Assembly (NCBI RefSeq): GCF_013408925.1
Contig: NZ_JACCAB010000001.1
Coordinates: 2,418,001-2,482,000 of the forward strand
Source of the DNA: Pedococcus badiiscoriae
GTDB taxonomy: Bacteria > Actinomycetota > Actinomycetes > Actinomycetales > Dermatophilaceae
Length of the DNA: 64,000 bases
Direction: 5' to 3'
The translations under genes were made by a program, and so were the position numbers. Every line of letters starts with the position of its first letter. Position 1 is the stretch's first letter. This document shows positions 44,205 to 52,883 of the stretch, one piece after another. The notes beneath the pieces are model-generated. The model saw only the letters and a program-made list of their open reading frames with translations, was not told where the DNA came from and did no database searches.

Positions 44205-45236
44205 ATGGAGATCCGCCGCCTCAACCTCGCGGACGAGGCCGAGCTCGCCCGGTTCCACGCGATCGGCGAGAGTGCCGAGCGCTTCGAGCGTCCCTACGCC
44301 ACGACGTGGGGGCTGGACGAGATGCGCATCGAGCTCACCGAGGTGGATCCCAGCGAACGCAAGGACTGCGTGGTGGCCGTCGACGGCGAGGAGGTCGTTG
44401 GCGCGGGCATCGCCTTCTCCGCGACCAACGACAACACCCATCTGTCCTGGCTCATGCCCTGGGTCGAGCCGCATCGGCGGCGCCGCGGGATCGGCTCGGC
44501 GGTGCTTGCCGAGCTGATGGCGATCTGCCGGGCGGACCGGCGCACCGACCTGGTCCTGGAGACGGGCTACCCGTTCGAGCGTCGTGACGACCACCCCTAC
44601 CGCCAGTTCGCCGAGAAGAACGGCTTCGTCCTGGCCAACACCGAGATCGTGCGGGTACGCACCCTGCCGGTCGAGGACATCGACCTCGACGCCCTGATGG
44701 CGCAGGCCGCGCCGCACCACCGGGGCTACCGCATCGAGACCTTCGACGACCCGATCCCGGAGGCACTGCTGCCGTCGCTGTGCGCCGCCTACAACCGGCT
44801 CGCGGTCGACGCCCCCGGTGGTGACCTCGAGTTCGAACCCGAGTCGCTGACGCCCGAGCTGGTCCGGGTGCACGAGGACCAGCGCCGACGCCAGGGCCGT
44901 CGCAAGGTCTCCACCCTGGCCATCACCGACGCCGGCGAGGTGGTCGGGTACAGCGACCTGGTCATCCCGCCCGAGGACCTGCCGAACGTCTGGCAGTGGG
45001 GCACGCTCGTCACGGCCGAGCACCGCGGCCACCACCTCGGGATGGCGATGAAGGCGCGCGGCCTGCGGGAGCTGGCGGCCAGGATCGGCCCCGAGCGCAC
45101 CCGCGTCGTCACGTGCAACGCCGAGCAGAACGGCTACATGGTCTCGATCAACGAGCGGCTCGGCTTCCGTGCCGTCGAGGTCGCCCCCGCCTTCCTGCTC
45201 CGCCTTCCTGTGCCGACTGCCGTGAGTGGGCCGTGA
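44205..45236 (+). CDS. Tandem GNAT-domain acetyltransferase
   Basis: 343 residues; start ATG 44205 (MEIRRLNLADEAELARFHAI), preferred because the promoter-like box is 6 bp upstream. Two GNAT halves are visible: the first with WVEPHRRRRGIGSAVLAELM (acetyl-CoA binding R-R-x-G-x-G), the second with TLVTAEHRGHHLGMAMKARG and NGYMVSINERLGFRAVEV. The substrate is unknown; tandem GNAT proteins of this size often act on small metabolites or antibiotics. There is no linked partner gene. It ends near a short repeat region (GTCGGCATG copies, 45236-45268). Confidence 0.82.
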   Translation: MEIRRLNLADEAELARFHAIGESAERFERPYATTWGLDEMRIELTEVDPSERKDCVVAVDGEEVVGAGIAFSATNDNTHLSWLMPWVEPHRRRRGIGSAVLAELMAICRADRRTDLVLETGYPFERRDDHPYRQFAEKNGFVLANTEIVRVRTLPVEDIDLDALMAQAAPHHRGYRIETFDDPIPEALLPSLCAAYNRLAVDAPGGDLEFEPESLTPELVRVHEDQRRRQGRRKVSTLAITDAGEVVGYSDLVIPPEDLPNVWQWGTLVTAEHRGHHLGMAMKARGLRELAARIGPERTRVVTCNAEQNGYMVSINERLGFRAVEVAPAFLLRLPVPTAVSGP

Positions 45237-45330
45237 GTCGGCATGGGTCGGCATGAGTCGGCCATGAGGGACGGGCCGCACCGGACGGGGCGTGTGCCGC
45301 GGTGCCGGCCGCGCGGCATACGGTGGGGGC

Positions 45331-45639
45331 ATGCTCGTTGCCTTCTCGGTCGCCCCGTCCGTGCCCGCCGACTCCACCGGCTCGGTGAGTGAGGCGGTCG
45401 CGGCGGCCGTCACCGTCGTGCGGGAGTCGGGCCTGCCACACCGCACCTCCTCGATGTTCACCGAGGTGGAGGGGGAGTGGGACGAGGTGATGGCCGTGGT
45501 CAAGGGCGCGGTCGACGCGGTGGCCGCGTTCGGCCCGCGGGTGAGCCTGGTGCTCAAGGCCGACATCCGCGACGGGTATGCCGGTGAGCTGACCGCCAAG
45601 CTCGACCGCCTCGAAGCCGCCATCGACGCGCAGCGCTAG
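45331..45639 (+). CDS. Thiamine-binding-type protein (MTH1187/YkoF family)
   Basis: 102 residues from ATG 45331 (MLVAFSVAPSVPADSTGSVS). The small ferredoxin-like fold of the MTH1187/DUF77 family is shown by SEAVAAAVTVVRESGLPHRT, SSMFTEVEGEWDEVMAVVKG and GPRVSLVLKADIRDG. Family members bind thiamine or related heterocycles in the cytoplasm. TACGGT sits 6 bp before the ATG, suggesting a leaderless transcript. It is followed by the MarR gene with a 104-bp gap. Confidence 0.8.
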   Translation: MLVAFSVAPSVPADSTGSVSEAVAAAVTVVRESGLPHRTSSMFTEVEGEWDEVMAVVKGAVDAVAAFGPRVSLVLKADIRDGYAGELTAKLDRLEAAIDAQR

Positions 45640-45743
45640 CCGCACGAGGCCGACGGGAGAGCGGCACGAGCCCGACGGCGGGATCCGTCTCGATGGTCGT
45701 CAGTTCGAGACCAGCTGCGTCCCGGCGGGCTAGCCTGCTGCGC

Positions 45744-46259
45744 GTGCCGAAGCCGATTCGCCTGCCGTTCGACCCGATCACCCGCGCGGCGCAGCTGTGG
45801 ACCCGGCGCTGGGGTCGCACCTCCCAGCCGCTGGCGATGGCGAGCGCGACGTCGATCATGCGCGTCCAGCAGCTGCTCATCACGGACTACGACGCCCTGG
45901 TCGGCAGGCACGGACTGACCTTCGCCCGCTACGAGGCGCTCGTGCTGCTGGCGTTCAGCCGCGACGGCCGGCTCGGGATGAGCAAGATCGGCCAGCGACT
46001 GATGGTCCACCCGACCAGCGCGACCAACATCGTGCAGCGCCTCGACGCGCAGGGCTTCGTCGAACGCCTGCCCAACCCCGACGACGGGCGCGGCACCCTC
46101 GCCGTGATCACGCCGGCCGGACGCGAGGCCATGGAGGCCGCGACCGCTGACCTGGTCAAGGAGAAGTTCGGCCTCGGCATGCTGACCGCCGCCGAGCACG
46201 AACAGCTCTTCGCGCTGCTGCGCAAGGTGCGCGTCGGAGCAGCCGACTTCCACGCCTGA
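45744..46259 (+). CDS. MarR-family regulator next to the acyl-CoA mutase gene
   Basis: 171 residues; GTG 45744 is preferred (TAGCCT lies 7 bp upstream, a leaderless-type arrangement). The winged helix is clear: LTFARYEALVLLAFSRDGRL, MSKIGQRLMVHPTSATNIVQ (recognition region) and LDAQGFVERLPNPDDGRGTL (wing). The ends are helical dimerisation segments. A perfect 24-bp palindrome lies 38 bp downstream, directly before the mutase gene, so this protein probably controls that promoter and possibly its own. The ligand is perhaps an acyl-CoA; that is inference. Confidence 0.88.
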   Translation: MPKPIRLPFDPITRAAQLWTRRWGRTSQPLAMASATSIMRVQQLLITDYDALVGRHGLTFARYEALVLLAFSRDGRLGMSKIGQRLMVHPTSATNIVQRLDAQGFVERLPNPDDGRGTLAVITPAGREAMEAATADLVKEKFGLGMLTAAEHEQLFALLRKVRVGAADFHA

Positions 46260-46297
46260 CCCAGTCCCCCGGCGCACGAGCGTGGAGTCGGCGTGAC

Positions 46298-46321
46298 ATT
46301 TACTAGGACGTCCTAGTAAAT
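46298..46321. promoter_or_regulatory. Perfect 24-bp palindrome, likely MarR operator
   Basis: The half-site ATTTACTAGGAC (46298-46309) is followed by its exact reverse complement (46310-46321) with no spacer. The palindrome ends 8 bp before the mutase ATG at 46330 and covers a possible -10 (TAGTAA, 46314-46319). Binding there would block transcription. The neighbouring MarR gene is the natural candidate. Confidence 0.85.
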
Positions 46322-46329
46322 TGTCGGGC

Positions 46330-48069
46330 ATGGCCCAGAACCCCGCCCCCAGCAGCCCTGAGACCGGTACCGCGAGCGACGGCGCCGCCCGCTGGCAGGC
46401 GCGCTACGACGCAGCCCAGGCGAAGGGGCAGGTGAGGGACGCCGACTTCACCACGCTCTCGCAGATGGAGGTCGAGCCGGTCTACGGCCCCGCGGACGGC
46501 TCCGGGGTGCCCGAGCGGATCGGCTGGCCGGGGGAGTACCCCTTCACCCGCGGGCTCTACCCGACCGGCTACCGGGGTCGCACCTGGACGATCCGGCAGT
46601 TCGCCGGGTTCGGCAACGCGGTGCAGACCAACGAGCGCTACAAGATGATCCTCGAGCGTGGTGGCGGCGGCCTGTCGGTGGCGTTCGACATGCCGACCCT
46701 GATGGGACGCGACTCCGACGACCCGATGAGCCTCGGCGAGGTCGGCCACTGCGGGGTCGCGATCGACTCCGCCAAGGACATGGAGGTGCTGTTCGACGAG
46801 CTGCCGCTCGAGGACATCACCACCTCGATGACGATCAGCGGCCCGGCAGTCCCGGTCTTCTGCATGTACCTCGTCGCCGCCGAGCGCCAGGGTGTCGACC
46901 TGGGGGTCCTCAACGGCACGCTGCAGACCGACATCTTCAAGGAGTACATCGCCCAGAAGGAGTGGCTGTTCGCCCCCGAGCCGCACCTGCGCCTGATCGG
47001 CGACCTGATGGAGTACTGCGCCGAGAACATCCCGGCCTACAAGCCCCTCTCGGTCTCGGGCTACCACATCCGCGAGGCCGGCTCGACTGCCGCGCAGGAG
47101 CTGGCCTTCACCCTGGCCGACGGGTTCGGGTACGTCGAGCTCGGCCTGTCGCGCGGCCTGGACATCGAGACGTTCGCACCGGGCCTGTCCTTCTTCTTCG
47201 ACAGCCACCTCGACTTCTTCGAGGAGATCGCCAAGTTCCGCGCCGCCCGCCGGATCTGGGCCCGCTGGCTGCGCGACGTCTACGGCGCCAAGACCGACAA
47301 GGCGCAGTGGCTGCGGTTCCACACCCAGACCGCCGGGGTCTCCCTCACCGCGCAGCAGCCCTACAACAACGTCGTCCGCACCGCTGTCGAGGCGCTCGCG
47401 GCCGTGCTCGGCGGCACGAACTCGTTGCACACCAACGCCCTCGACGAGACCCTCGCGCTGCCCAGCGAGCAGGCCGCCGAGATCGCACTGCGCACCCAGC
47501 AGGTGATCATGGAGGAGACGGGCGTCATCAACGTGGCCGACCCGCTCGGGGGCAGCTGGTACGTCGAGGCCCTCACCGACAAGATCGAGGCCGAGGCGGA
47601 GGCGATCTTCGACAAGATCAAGGCCATGGGCGAGCTGGGCAACGCCGAGGGGGGTGTCGACCACGCGGTCGGCCCGATGACCTCCGGCATCCTGCGCGGG
47701 ATCGAGGACGGCTGGTTCATGTCCGAGATCGCCGAGGCGGCCTTCCAGTACCAGGTCTCGCTGGAGAAGGGCGACAAGAAGGTCGTCGGGGTCAACTGCC
47801 ACACCGCCTCCGTCACCCACGAGCTGGAGATCCTGCGCGTGAGCCACGAGGTCGAGCGCGAGCAGGTCGCGACCCTGAAGTCCCGCAAGACGGCCCGTGA
47901 CGAGGACGCCGTGCGCGCCGCTGTGCAGCACATGGTCGAGGTGGCACGCACCGACGGCAACATGGTGCCGGCCATGCTCGACGCGGTGCGGGCCGAGGCG
48001 ACCCTGGGCGAGATCTGCGACGCGCTGCGCGACGAGTGGGGCGTCTACCGGGAGCCCGCCCGCTTCTGA
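46330..48069 (+). CDS. Acyl-CoA mutase large (catalytic) subunit without B12 domain
   Basis: 579 residues from ATG 46330; a TTG at 46321 is also in frame but overlaps the operator. It has the methylmalonyl/isobutyryl-CoA mutase TIM-barrel part: YPFTRGLYPTGYRGRTWTIR, QFAGFGNAVQTNERYKMILE, GLSVAFDMPTLMGRDSDDPM, DITTSMTISGPAVPVF, GTLQTDIFKEYIAQKEWLF, then FHTQTAGVSLTAQQPYNNVV and LGGTNSLHTNALDETLALPS. The C-terminal B12-binding DxHxxG domain is absent, so a separate small subunit must exist elsewhere. This fits IcmA/MeaA-like or split mutases; the exact substrate is open. Confidence 0.88.
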   Translation: MAQNPAPSSPETGTASDGAARWQARYDAAQAKGQVRDADFTTLSQMEVEPVYGPADGSGVPERIGWPGEYPFTRGLYPTGYRGRTWTIRQFAGFGNAVQTNERYKMILERGGGGLSVAFDMPTLMGRDSDDPMSLGEVGHCGVAIDSAKDMEVLFDELPLEDITTSMTISGPAVPVFCMYLVAAERQGVDLGVLNGTLQTDIFKEYIAQKEWLFAPEPHLRLIGDLMEYCAENIPAYKPLSVSGYHIREAGSTAAQELAFTLADGFGYVELGLSRGLDIETFAPGLSFFFDSHLDFFEEIAKFRAARRIWARWLRDVYGAKTDKAQWLRFHTQTAGVSLTAQQPYNNVVRTAVEALAAVLGGTNSLHTNALDETLALPSEQAAEIALRTQQVIMEETGVINVADPLGGSWYVEALTDKIEAEAEAIFDKIKAMGELGNAEGGVDHAVGPMTSGILRGIEDGWFMSEIAEAAFQYQVSLEKGDKKVVGVNCHTASVTHELEILRVSHEVEREQVATLKSRKTARDEDAVRAAVQHMVEVARTDGNMVPAMLDAVRAEATLGEICDALRDEWGVYREPARF

Positions 48070-48079
48070 CCATCGGCGG

Positions 48080-48721
48080 TCAGATCAGCTCGCCGGCCTC
48101 ACGCTGCTCGCGGCGGAGCCGCGCGTAGGCGACGTCGGCCAGCAGGGCGATGAGCCCGTCGATGAACTCCTCGTCCGGGACCCCCGTGGCGAGGGCCCGG
48201 TGCATCACCGACCCCACCACGACGTCGGCGAGCAGGTCGACGTCGATCATGTCCTGCCGGATCTCGCCACGGTCGATCGCGCGTTCGACGGACGTGGCGA
48301 CCAGGGCGTGCAGGCGGGTGGAGAGCGACGCGCGCACCTGCTGGCCGACCCCGTCGGGGTCGCGGGCCGACTCCGCCAGCAGCGCGGCATACGCGCCTCC
48401 GGTGGAGGGGTCGCGCAGCAGACGCGCCGCTTCGCCGATGCCGGCGCGCATGTCCGCCTCGAGCGAGCCGTTGTCCTCGATCTCGATCTCGTCGAACGTC
48501 GCGGCCACCGCGTGCACGGCCAGCTCGATCTTGGACGGCCAACGCCGGTAGAGGGTGCTCTTGGCCACACCGGCCTTCGCGGCCACATGCTCCATCGACA
48601 TCCGTGCCACGCCCTTGTCGGCGAGCACCTGGCGCGCGGCAGCCGTGATCGCCTGCTCAGTCGCCTCTTCGCGGGGGCGACCGGGGCGGCGACTGAGGTC
48701 GGGCCGGGGACGTGGGGTCAT
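48080..48721 (-). CDS. TetR-family regulator
   Basis: 213 residues from ATG 48721 (GTG 48724 is equally possible). The N-terminal helix-turn-helix reads AITAAARQVLADKGVARMSM, EHVAAKAGVAKSTLYRRWPS and KIELAVHAVAATFDEIEIED. The rest is the helical ligand-binding part (AYAALLAESARDPDGVGQQV, VVVGSVMHRALATGVPDEEF). It is convergent with the mutase gene and divergent from the membrane protein gene at 48860; control of the latter or of itself is plausible. Confidence 0.88.
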   Translation of the reverse strand: MTPRPRPDLSRRPGRPREEATEQAITAAARQVLADKGVARMSMEHVAAKAGVAKSTLYRRWPSKIELAVHAVAATFDEIEIEDNGSLEADMRAGIGEAARLLRDPSTGGAYAALLAESARDPDGVGQQVRASLSTRLHALVATSVERAIDRGEIRQDMIDVDLLADVVVGSVMHRALATGVPDEEFIDGLIALLADVAYARLRREQREAGELI

Positions 48722-48742
48722 CACCGGCGATCATGCCACCGA

Positions 48743-48835
48743 CCCACCGTTTTCAGGCGGTGGGATTTGAAGTCGTGGGCCAACCTGGGTCATGGTGGTG
48801 TGGTCGCCGACTGCGGGGAGCTCCCGCGTGTCGGC
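48743..48835. other. Two hairpins between tetR and the membrane-protein gene
   Basis: CCCACCG (48743-48749) pairs with CGGTGGG (48758-48764). Further on, 48806-48835 folds as GCCGAC...GTCGGC around GCGGGGAGCTCCCGC. The first could be a TetR operator or a terminator-like stem; the second sits in the leader of the gene at 48860. No gene is seen in this 138-bp gap. Confidence 0.45.
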
Positions 48836-48859
48836 CCTCTCACGTAAGGAATCTCTACT

Positions 48860-49561
48860 GTGTCGGTTGTGGGCAAACGCGCGCTCTTCGCCGCGGTGAC
48901 CGTGATCGGACTCGTGCTCCTGCTCATCGGGGCCTGGTTCATCGTCCACCTCGGGTCATCCGGCAGCGCCGTGCTGCGGGCAAGGCCTCCCAAGGGCGCT
49001 GTCGTCGTCATCGAACCGTCGGTGCTCAACCGGGTCGACAACTCGGTGACCATCACGGCCGTCGCCGCGCCGGGCACCCAGATCTGGATGGGCCGCACCA
49101 GCCCCACCGACGCCCGGGCGATCGTCGGGGGCGCCGAGCACATCTCGGTCACCGGCGCCCGCGTCGGCAGCTGGAGCCTGGTGATGTCGCGGGCCGGGGC
49201 CGGTCCGGCGCCCCAGCTGGACACGGCCGACATCTGGCGCCAGACCGCCACCGGCGCCGGACTCGTGCGCCTCACCGTGGACCAGTCCGGGGCGCCTGAG
49301 TCGGTCGTCATCGCCGCGCCTGACGGCAGGCCGGTTGCCCTCACGAAGATGACGGTCACGATGCAGCGCAAGACCTGGTTCTTCCAGGCGCTGCTCCTCT
49401 CGCTGGTGGGTCTGTTGGCCCTCGTGGTCGGCGCCGCGGGGCTGTGGCAGAACCGGCCGCGTCCGACCGAGGACCCGACTGACGGCCCGACCGACCACCC
49501 CGCCGACGACCCGAGCAATGAGCCGAAGGCCGACCCATCCACCCGGGAGGTGACCGCATGA
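48860..49561 (+). CDS. Two-helix membrane protein of unknown function (233 aa)
   Basis: GTG 48860 with AAGGA nine bases upstream. An N-terminal helix (LFAAVTVIGLVLLLIGAWFI) precedes an extracytoplasmic beta-rich domain (VTITAVAAPGTQIWMGRTSP, IVGGAEHISVTGARVGSWSL). A second helix (LLLSLVGLLALVVGAAGLWQ) leads to an acidic, Pro/Asp-rich cytoplasmic tail (EDPTDGPTDHPADDPSNEPK). The stop overlaps the lipoprotein gene by 4 bp, so the two products may work together at the membrane. Confidence 0.7.
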   Translation: MSVVGKRALFAAVTVIGLVLLLIGAWFIVHLGSSGSAVLRARPPKGAVVVIEPSVLNRVDNSVTITAVAAPGTQIWMGRTSPTDARAIVGGAEHISVTGARVGSWSLVMSRAGAGPAPQLDTADIWRQTATGAGLVRLTVDQSGAPESVVIAAPDGRPVALTKMTVTMQRKTWFFQALLLSLVGLLALVVGAAGLWQNRPRPTEDPTDGPTDHPADDPSNEPKADPSTREVTA

Positions 49562-50547
49562 GCCGCTCCACCGCCCGCGTCGCGGTCATCGGCGCCCTGG
49601 CCCTGGCTCTCAGCGGATGTGGCGCCGGTGCGACCCTCGCGGGGCTGCACGACGCACCCTCGCAGGTCACCACCGTCGCGCCCATCTCCGCGCAGAGTGC
49701 CGAGGCCATCGCCACCCGCGTCCTGGCCAAGGCTGCCGCCGCGAGCGCGGACACGTCCGCCGATGCCGGGACGCTCCGGGCCCAGGCGCTCACCGGTAGT
49801 GCCCTCGCCGTGGCCAACGCCGCCAGCCGGCTCCAGACCGGCGTCCCCTCCGCGACCACCCCGCTGGTGCGCACGGCGCCGCCCAAGCTGCTCGGGATCT
49901 CCCGGGGCACCGGCTGGCCGCGACTGATCCTCGTCCAGACCAGCACGCCCGACAGCGGAGCGGTCCTGAACCTCCTGGTCTCCCCGGATGCCAGGACGCC
50001 GTTCCGGCTCAGCGCCTCGGCGACGATGCAGCCCGGCGCCAAGGTGGACGCCCTGAACTCCCTCACCGCGGGCTCGCCGCTGCTCGCACCGGGCGCCAAG
50101 CTCGCGGTCCAGCCCGCCGAGCTGCTCAAGGGGTATGCCGCCAGCCTCGCCTTCCCCACGCCGGTCCCCGACCCCGACGTCGACGCCGCCGAGCCGTTCT
50201 CCACGGGGATCCGTGCCCACGCGGCCGACCAGGCGAAGACCTTCGGCAAGCTCGCGACCCTCAAGCAGACGCACACCGTCGCGCCGAACAGCACCGTCGC
50301 CATCGAGCTCCGAGGTGGGGGAGCGCTCGTCTTCGGCCTGCTGGAACGCACCGACACGATCACGCTGCTCCCCGGAGGCAAGTCACTGACCCCCAGCGCC
50401 GACTTCCAGCGACTGGTGCGCAAGAAGACCCTGACCAAGAGTGCTGAGCTCAAGTCCTACGAGATCATGGTCTTCACCGTCCCGGTCGAGGGGAAGGCCC
50501 AGGTCGTCGCGGTCAACGAGGTGCTGTTCTCGGCCAAGGGCTCGTGA
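49558..50547 (+). CDS. Lipoprotein of unknown function (329 aa)
   Basis: ATG 49558 in an ATGA overlap with the membrane-protein gene. The N-terminus is a lipoprotein signal: VAVIGALALALSGCGAG, with the lipobox LSGC near residue 21. The mature part is strand-rich (LLGISRGTGWPRLILVQTST, AVLNLLVSPDARTPFRLSAS, VAIELRGGGALVFGLLERTD). There is no known catalytic motif; it is probably anchored on the outer face of the membrane together with the upstream protein. Confidence 0.78.
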   Translation: MSRSTARVAVIGALALALSGCGAGATLAGLHDAPSQVTTVAPISAQSAEAIATRVLAKAAAASADTSADAGTLRAQALTGSALAVANAASRLQTGVPSATTPLVRTAPPKLLGISRGTGWPRLILVQTSTPDSGAVLNLLVSPDARTPFRLSASATMQPGAKVDALNSLTAGSPLLAPGAKLAVQPAELLKGYAASLAFPTPVPDPDVDAAEPFSTGIRAHAADQAKTFGKLATLKQTHTVAPNSTVAIELRGGGALVFGLLERTDTITLLPGGKSLTPSADFQRLVRKKTLTKSAELKSYEIMVFTVPVEGKAQVVAVNEVLFSAKGS

Positions 50548-50562
50548 GGGAGAATCTCCTCC

Positions 50563-51516
50563 ATGACTGATCAGCCGCTGACCGCAGGTGGCCTTCGGGG
50601 CGCCATCGACCTGACCGCGCTGCGCAGCCAGCCTCCCGCGGCCGCCCCGGCAGCGCCTTCTGGGCAGGCCGGCGGCTCCGGGATCGCCGGTCGCGCCGGC
50701 GTGGTCGTCGAGGGCACCGACACGAACTTCCAGGAGGTCGCCAACGCCTCCGTGGGTGTCCCGATGCTGCTCGTCCTCTGGGCCGCCCAGATCCCCGAGT
50801 CGCGCGACTACCTCGACACCGTGGTGCGGCTCGCCGCAGGCTACGACGGCCGGTTCCAGGTCGTCAGCGTCAACGTGGAGCAGAACCCGACGCTGCTGCG
50901 GGCCTTCCAGGTCCAGAGCGTCCCGGTGACCATGGGACTCATCCAGGGCCAGCCCGTGCCGATGTTCGCGGGGATCCAGCCGGAGCAGGCGCTGCGGCCG
51001 GTGCTCGACGAGTTCCTCGGCCTGGCCGTGCAGCACGGTGTGACGGGACGTGTCGACCTCGCCGGGGCCGAGCCCGTCGAGGCCGGCGACGTCGAGGAGC
51101 AGCTCCCGCCCCTGCACCAGGAGGCCTACGACGCGATCGAGCGGGGCGACCTCGACGGTGCGGCGGCGGCATACGAGAAGGCGCTGAAGCAGAACCCGGC
51201 CGACGCGGACGCGGAGCTGGGGCTCGCCCAGGTCGGCCTCATGCAGCGCACCGAGGGCGCGGACCTCCAGGCGGCTCGCGCCGCGGCGGCGGAACACCCG
51301 CTGGATGTCGCCGCGCAGGGCCTGGTGGCCGACCTCGACCTCCTCGGCGGCCACGTCGAGGACGCCTTCCTGCGGCTCATCGACCTGGTGCGGGCAACCG
51401 CCGGCGAGGAGCGGGAGCAGGCCAAGAACCACCTGCTCCAGCTGTTCGCGGTGGTGGGTTCGCACGACGAGCGGGTGCGCAAGGCACGCACCTCCCTGAT
51501 GAGCGCCCTGTTCTGA
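50563..51516 (+). CDS. Thioredoxin-fold / TPR co-chaperone (CnoX/YbbN type)
   Basis: 317 residues from ATG 50563. After an Ala/Pro-rich start, the thioredoxin-like domain reads VPMLLVLWAAQIPESRDYLD. The active-site CxxC is replaced by AAQIPE, so it is redox-inactive, as in many CnoX/YbbN members. Then VPVTMGLIQGQPVPMFAGIQ follows. The C-terminal half is tetratricopeptide-like (AYDAIERGDLDGAAAAYEKA, DAELGLAQVGLMQRTEGADL). Such proteins bind unfolded clients and hand them to chaperones. Confidence 0.85.
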   Translation: MTDQPLTAGGLRGAIDLTALRSQPPAAAPAAPSGQAGGSGIAGRAGVVVEGTDTNFQEVANASVGVPMLLVLWAAQIPESRDYLDTVVRLAAGYDGRFQVVSVNVEQNPTLLRAFQVQSVPVTMGLIQGQPVPMFAGIQPEQALRPVLDEFLGLAVQHGVTGRVDLAGAEPVEAGDVEEQLPPLHQEAYDAIERGDLDGAAAAYEKALKQNPADADAELGLAQVGLMQRTEGADLQAARAAAAEHPLDVAAQGLVADLDLLGGHVEDAFLRLIDLVRATAGEEREQAKNHLLQLFAVVGSHDERVRKARTSLMSALF

Positions 51517-51572
51517 TCCTGGCCGTCCGCGAGGGGTCGCGGCCGGACTCCTGAGCCGACAGGATGGGGTCC

Positions 51573-52883
51573 ATGGCGAAGACGCAGGAACACCTCATCG
51601 GACTGTTGCTGGGCGCGGAAGGAGACTGGCCGCGCGCCTTCGAGACCCTCGCGGGTCGACTGGGCGTCCTGACGGACCCCGACGGCGGGAGCCATCGGGT
51701 CAACACCGAACGCATGACCATCGAGCCGTTCAACCTGCGTGACAAACCACGCCAGGACCTGGTGATCGACCGGCTGGCCTACTGGTACTACCACCCGCGT
51801 GAGTGGCTCAAGAAGGCCGCCCTGATGGACGATGTCTACTTGCTGAACAGCCCCTTCACGTTCCAGTCCATGGAGAAGCACTCGGCGTACTGCGCCTTGC
51901 TGCGCCTCGGGATGAACGTCCCGGAGACGGTCCTGGTGCCCTACAAGAACCCGGTCGACAACGCGCGCTGGGCGTTCACGGCGGCCCAGTACAACAAGCC
52001 CTTCGACCTCGACGCGATCGCCGAGCAGCTGGGCTACCCGCTGTTCATGAAGCCGTTCGACGGTGGCGGCTGGCGGGGCGTGTCGCAGGTCAAGAACGTT
52101 GACGACCTGCACACCGCGTACGACGAGTCGGGCGAGATGCTGATGCACCTGCAGGCCTCCGTGGCGGACTTCGAGGTGTTCGCGCGGGCACTGACCATCG
52201 GGCCCGAGACCATGGTGATGAAGTTCCAGCCGGACGAGCCCATGCACAACCGGTATGCCGTCCAGCACGGCTTCCTCGACGCGGGTCTGGGCACCGAGGC
52301 GGTCACCATCGCCCAGACGGTGAACGCGTTCTTCCGGTGGGAGTTCAACTCGTGCGAGATGCTCGTCAAGGACGGCGTCGTGTACCCCATCGACTACGCC
52401 AACGCCTGCCCGGACGTGGCGGTCACCTCGCTGCACTACTACTTCCCGTGGGCCATGAAGGCCCTGCTGAAGTGGTCGGTGTTCTGCGTCGCCACCGGGC
52501 GCAAGGCGCGCACCCAGGTCGACACCGGGCCGTGGTTCGAGATCGCCGACGACGACGCGCTCGACTACCAGGCCAAGCTCGCGGCCTACCAGGGGCTGGC
52601 GGACAGCCACTTCGACACCGATCGCTACCGCGAGTTCTGCGAGGTCGCGCTTCCGGACATCGACGACATGGTGCTGGAGTGGGTCGACTCAACGGACTTC
52701 GCGAGCCTGCTCACCGACACCATCCGGACGACCTATCCCCAGCACGAGTGGGACAAGTTCGAGGGCCACTTCGGCGGCCTGACCAGGATGTGGGTCAAGG
52801 ACGAGCAGTCGCGGCTCGGTTCGGGCAGCTCCGCCGTCGACGAGGCGGTCGTGAGTGGTCCCGCGCCCGCCGTGACGGACTAG
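51573..52883 (+). CDS. ATP-grasp-like protein of unknown substrate (436 aa)
   Basis: ATG 51573 is preferred (AGGATGGGG upstream); ATG 51564 is an alternative. A RimK-like ATP-grasp pattern is visible: YPLFMKPFDGGGWRGVSQVK (ATP lysine and Gly loop), MVMKFQPDEPMHNRYAVQHG, then FEIADDDALDYQAKLAAYQG. The N-terminal part (RLAYWYYHPREWLKKAALMD) and a helical end (CEVALPDIDDMVLEWVDSTD) are unassigned. Ligases of this fold join a carboxylate to an amine or thiol using ATP; the substrate here is unknown. Confidence 0.65.
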   Translation: MAKTQEHLIGLLLGAEGDWPRAFETLAGRLGVLTDPDGGSHRVNTERMTIEPFNLRDKPRQDLVIDRLAYWYYHPREWLKKAALMDDVYLLNSPFTFQSMEKHSAYCALLRLGMNVPETVLVPYKNPVDNARWAFTAAQYNKPFDLDAIAEQLGYPLFMKPFDGGGWRGVSQVKNVDDLHTAYDESGEMLMHLQASVADFEVFARALTIGPETMVMKFQPDEPMHNRYAVQHGFLDAGLGTEAVTIAQTVNAFFRWEFNSCEMLVKDGVVYPIDYANACPDVAVTSLHYYFPWAMKALLKWSVFCVATGRKARTQVDTGPWFEIADDDALDYQAKLAAYQGLADSHFDTDRYREFCEVALPDIDDMVLEWVDSTDFASLLTDTIRTTYPQHEWDKFEGHFGGLTRMWVKDEQSRLGSGSSAVDEAVVSGPAPAVTD

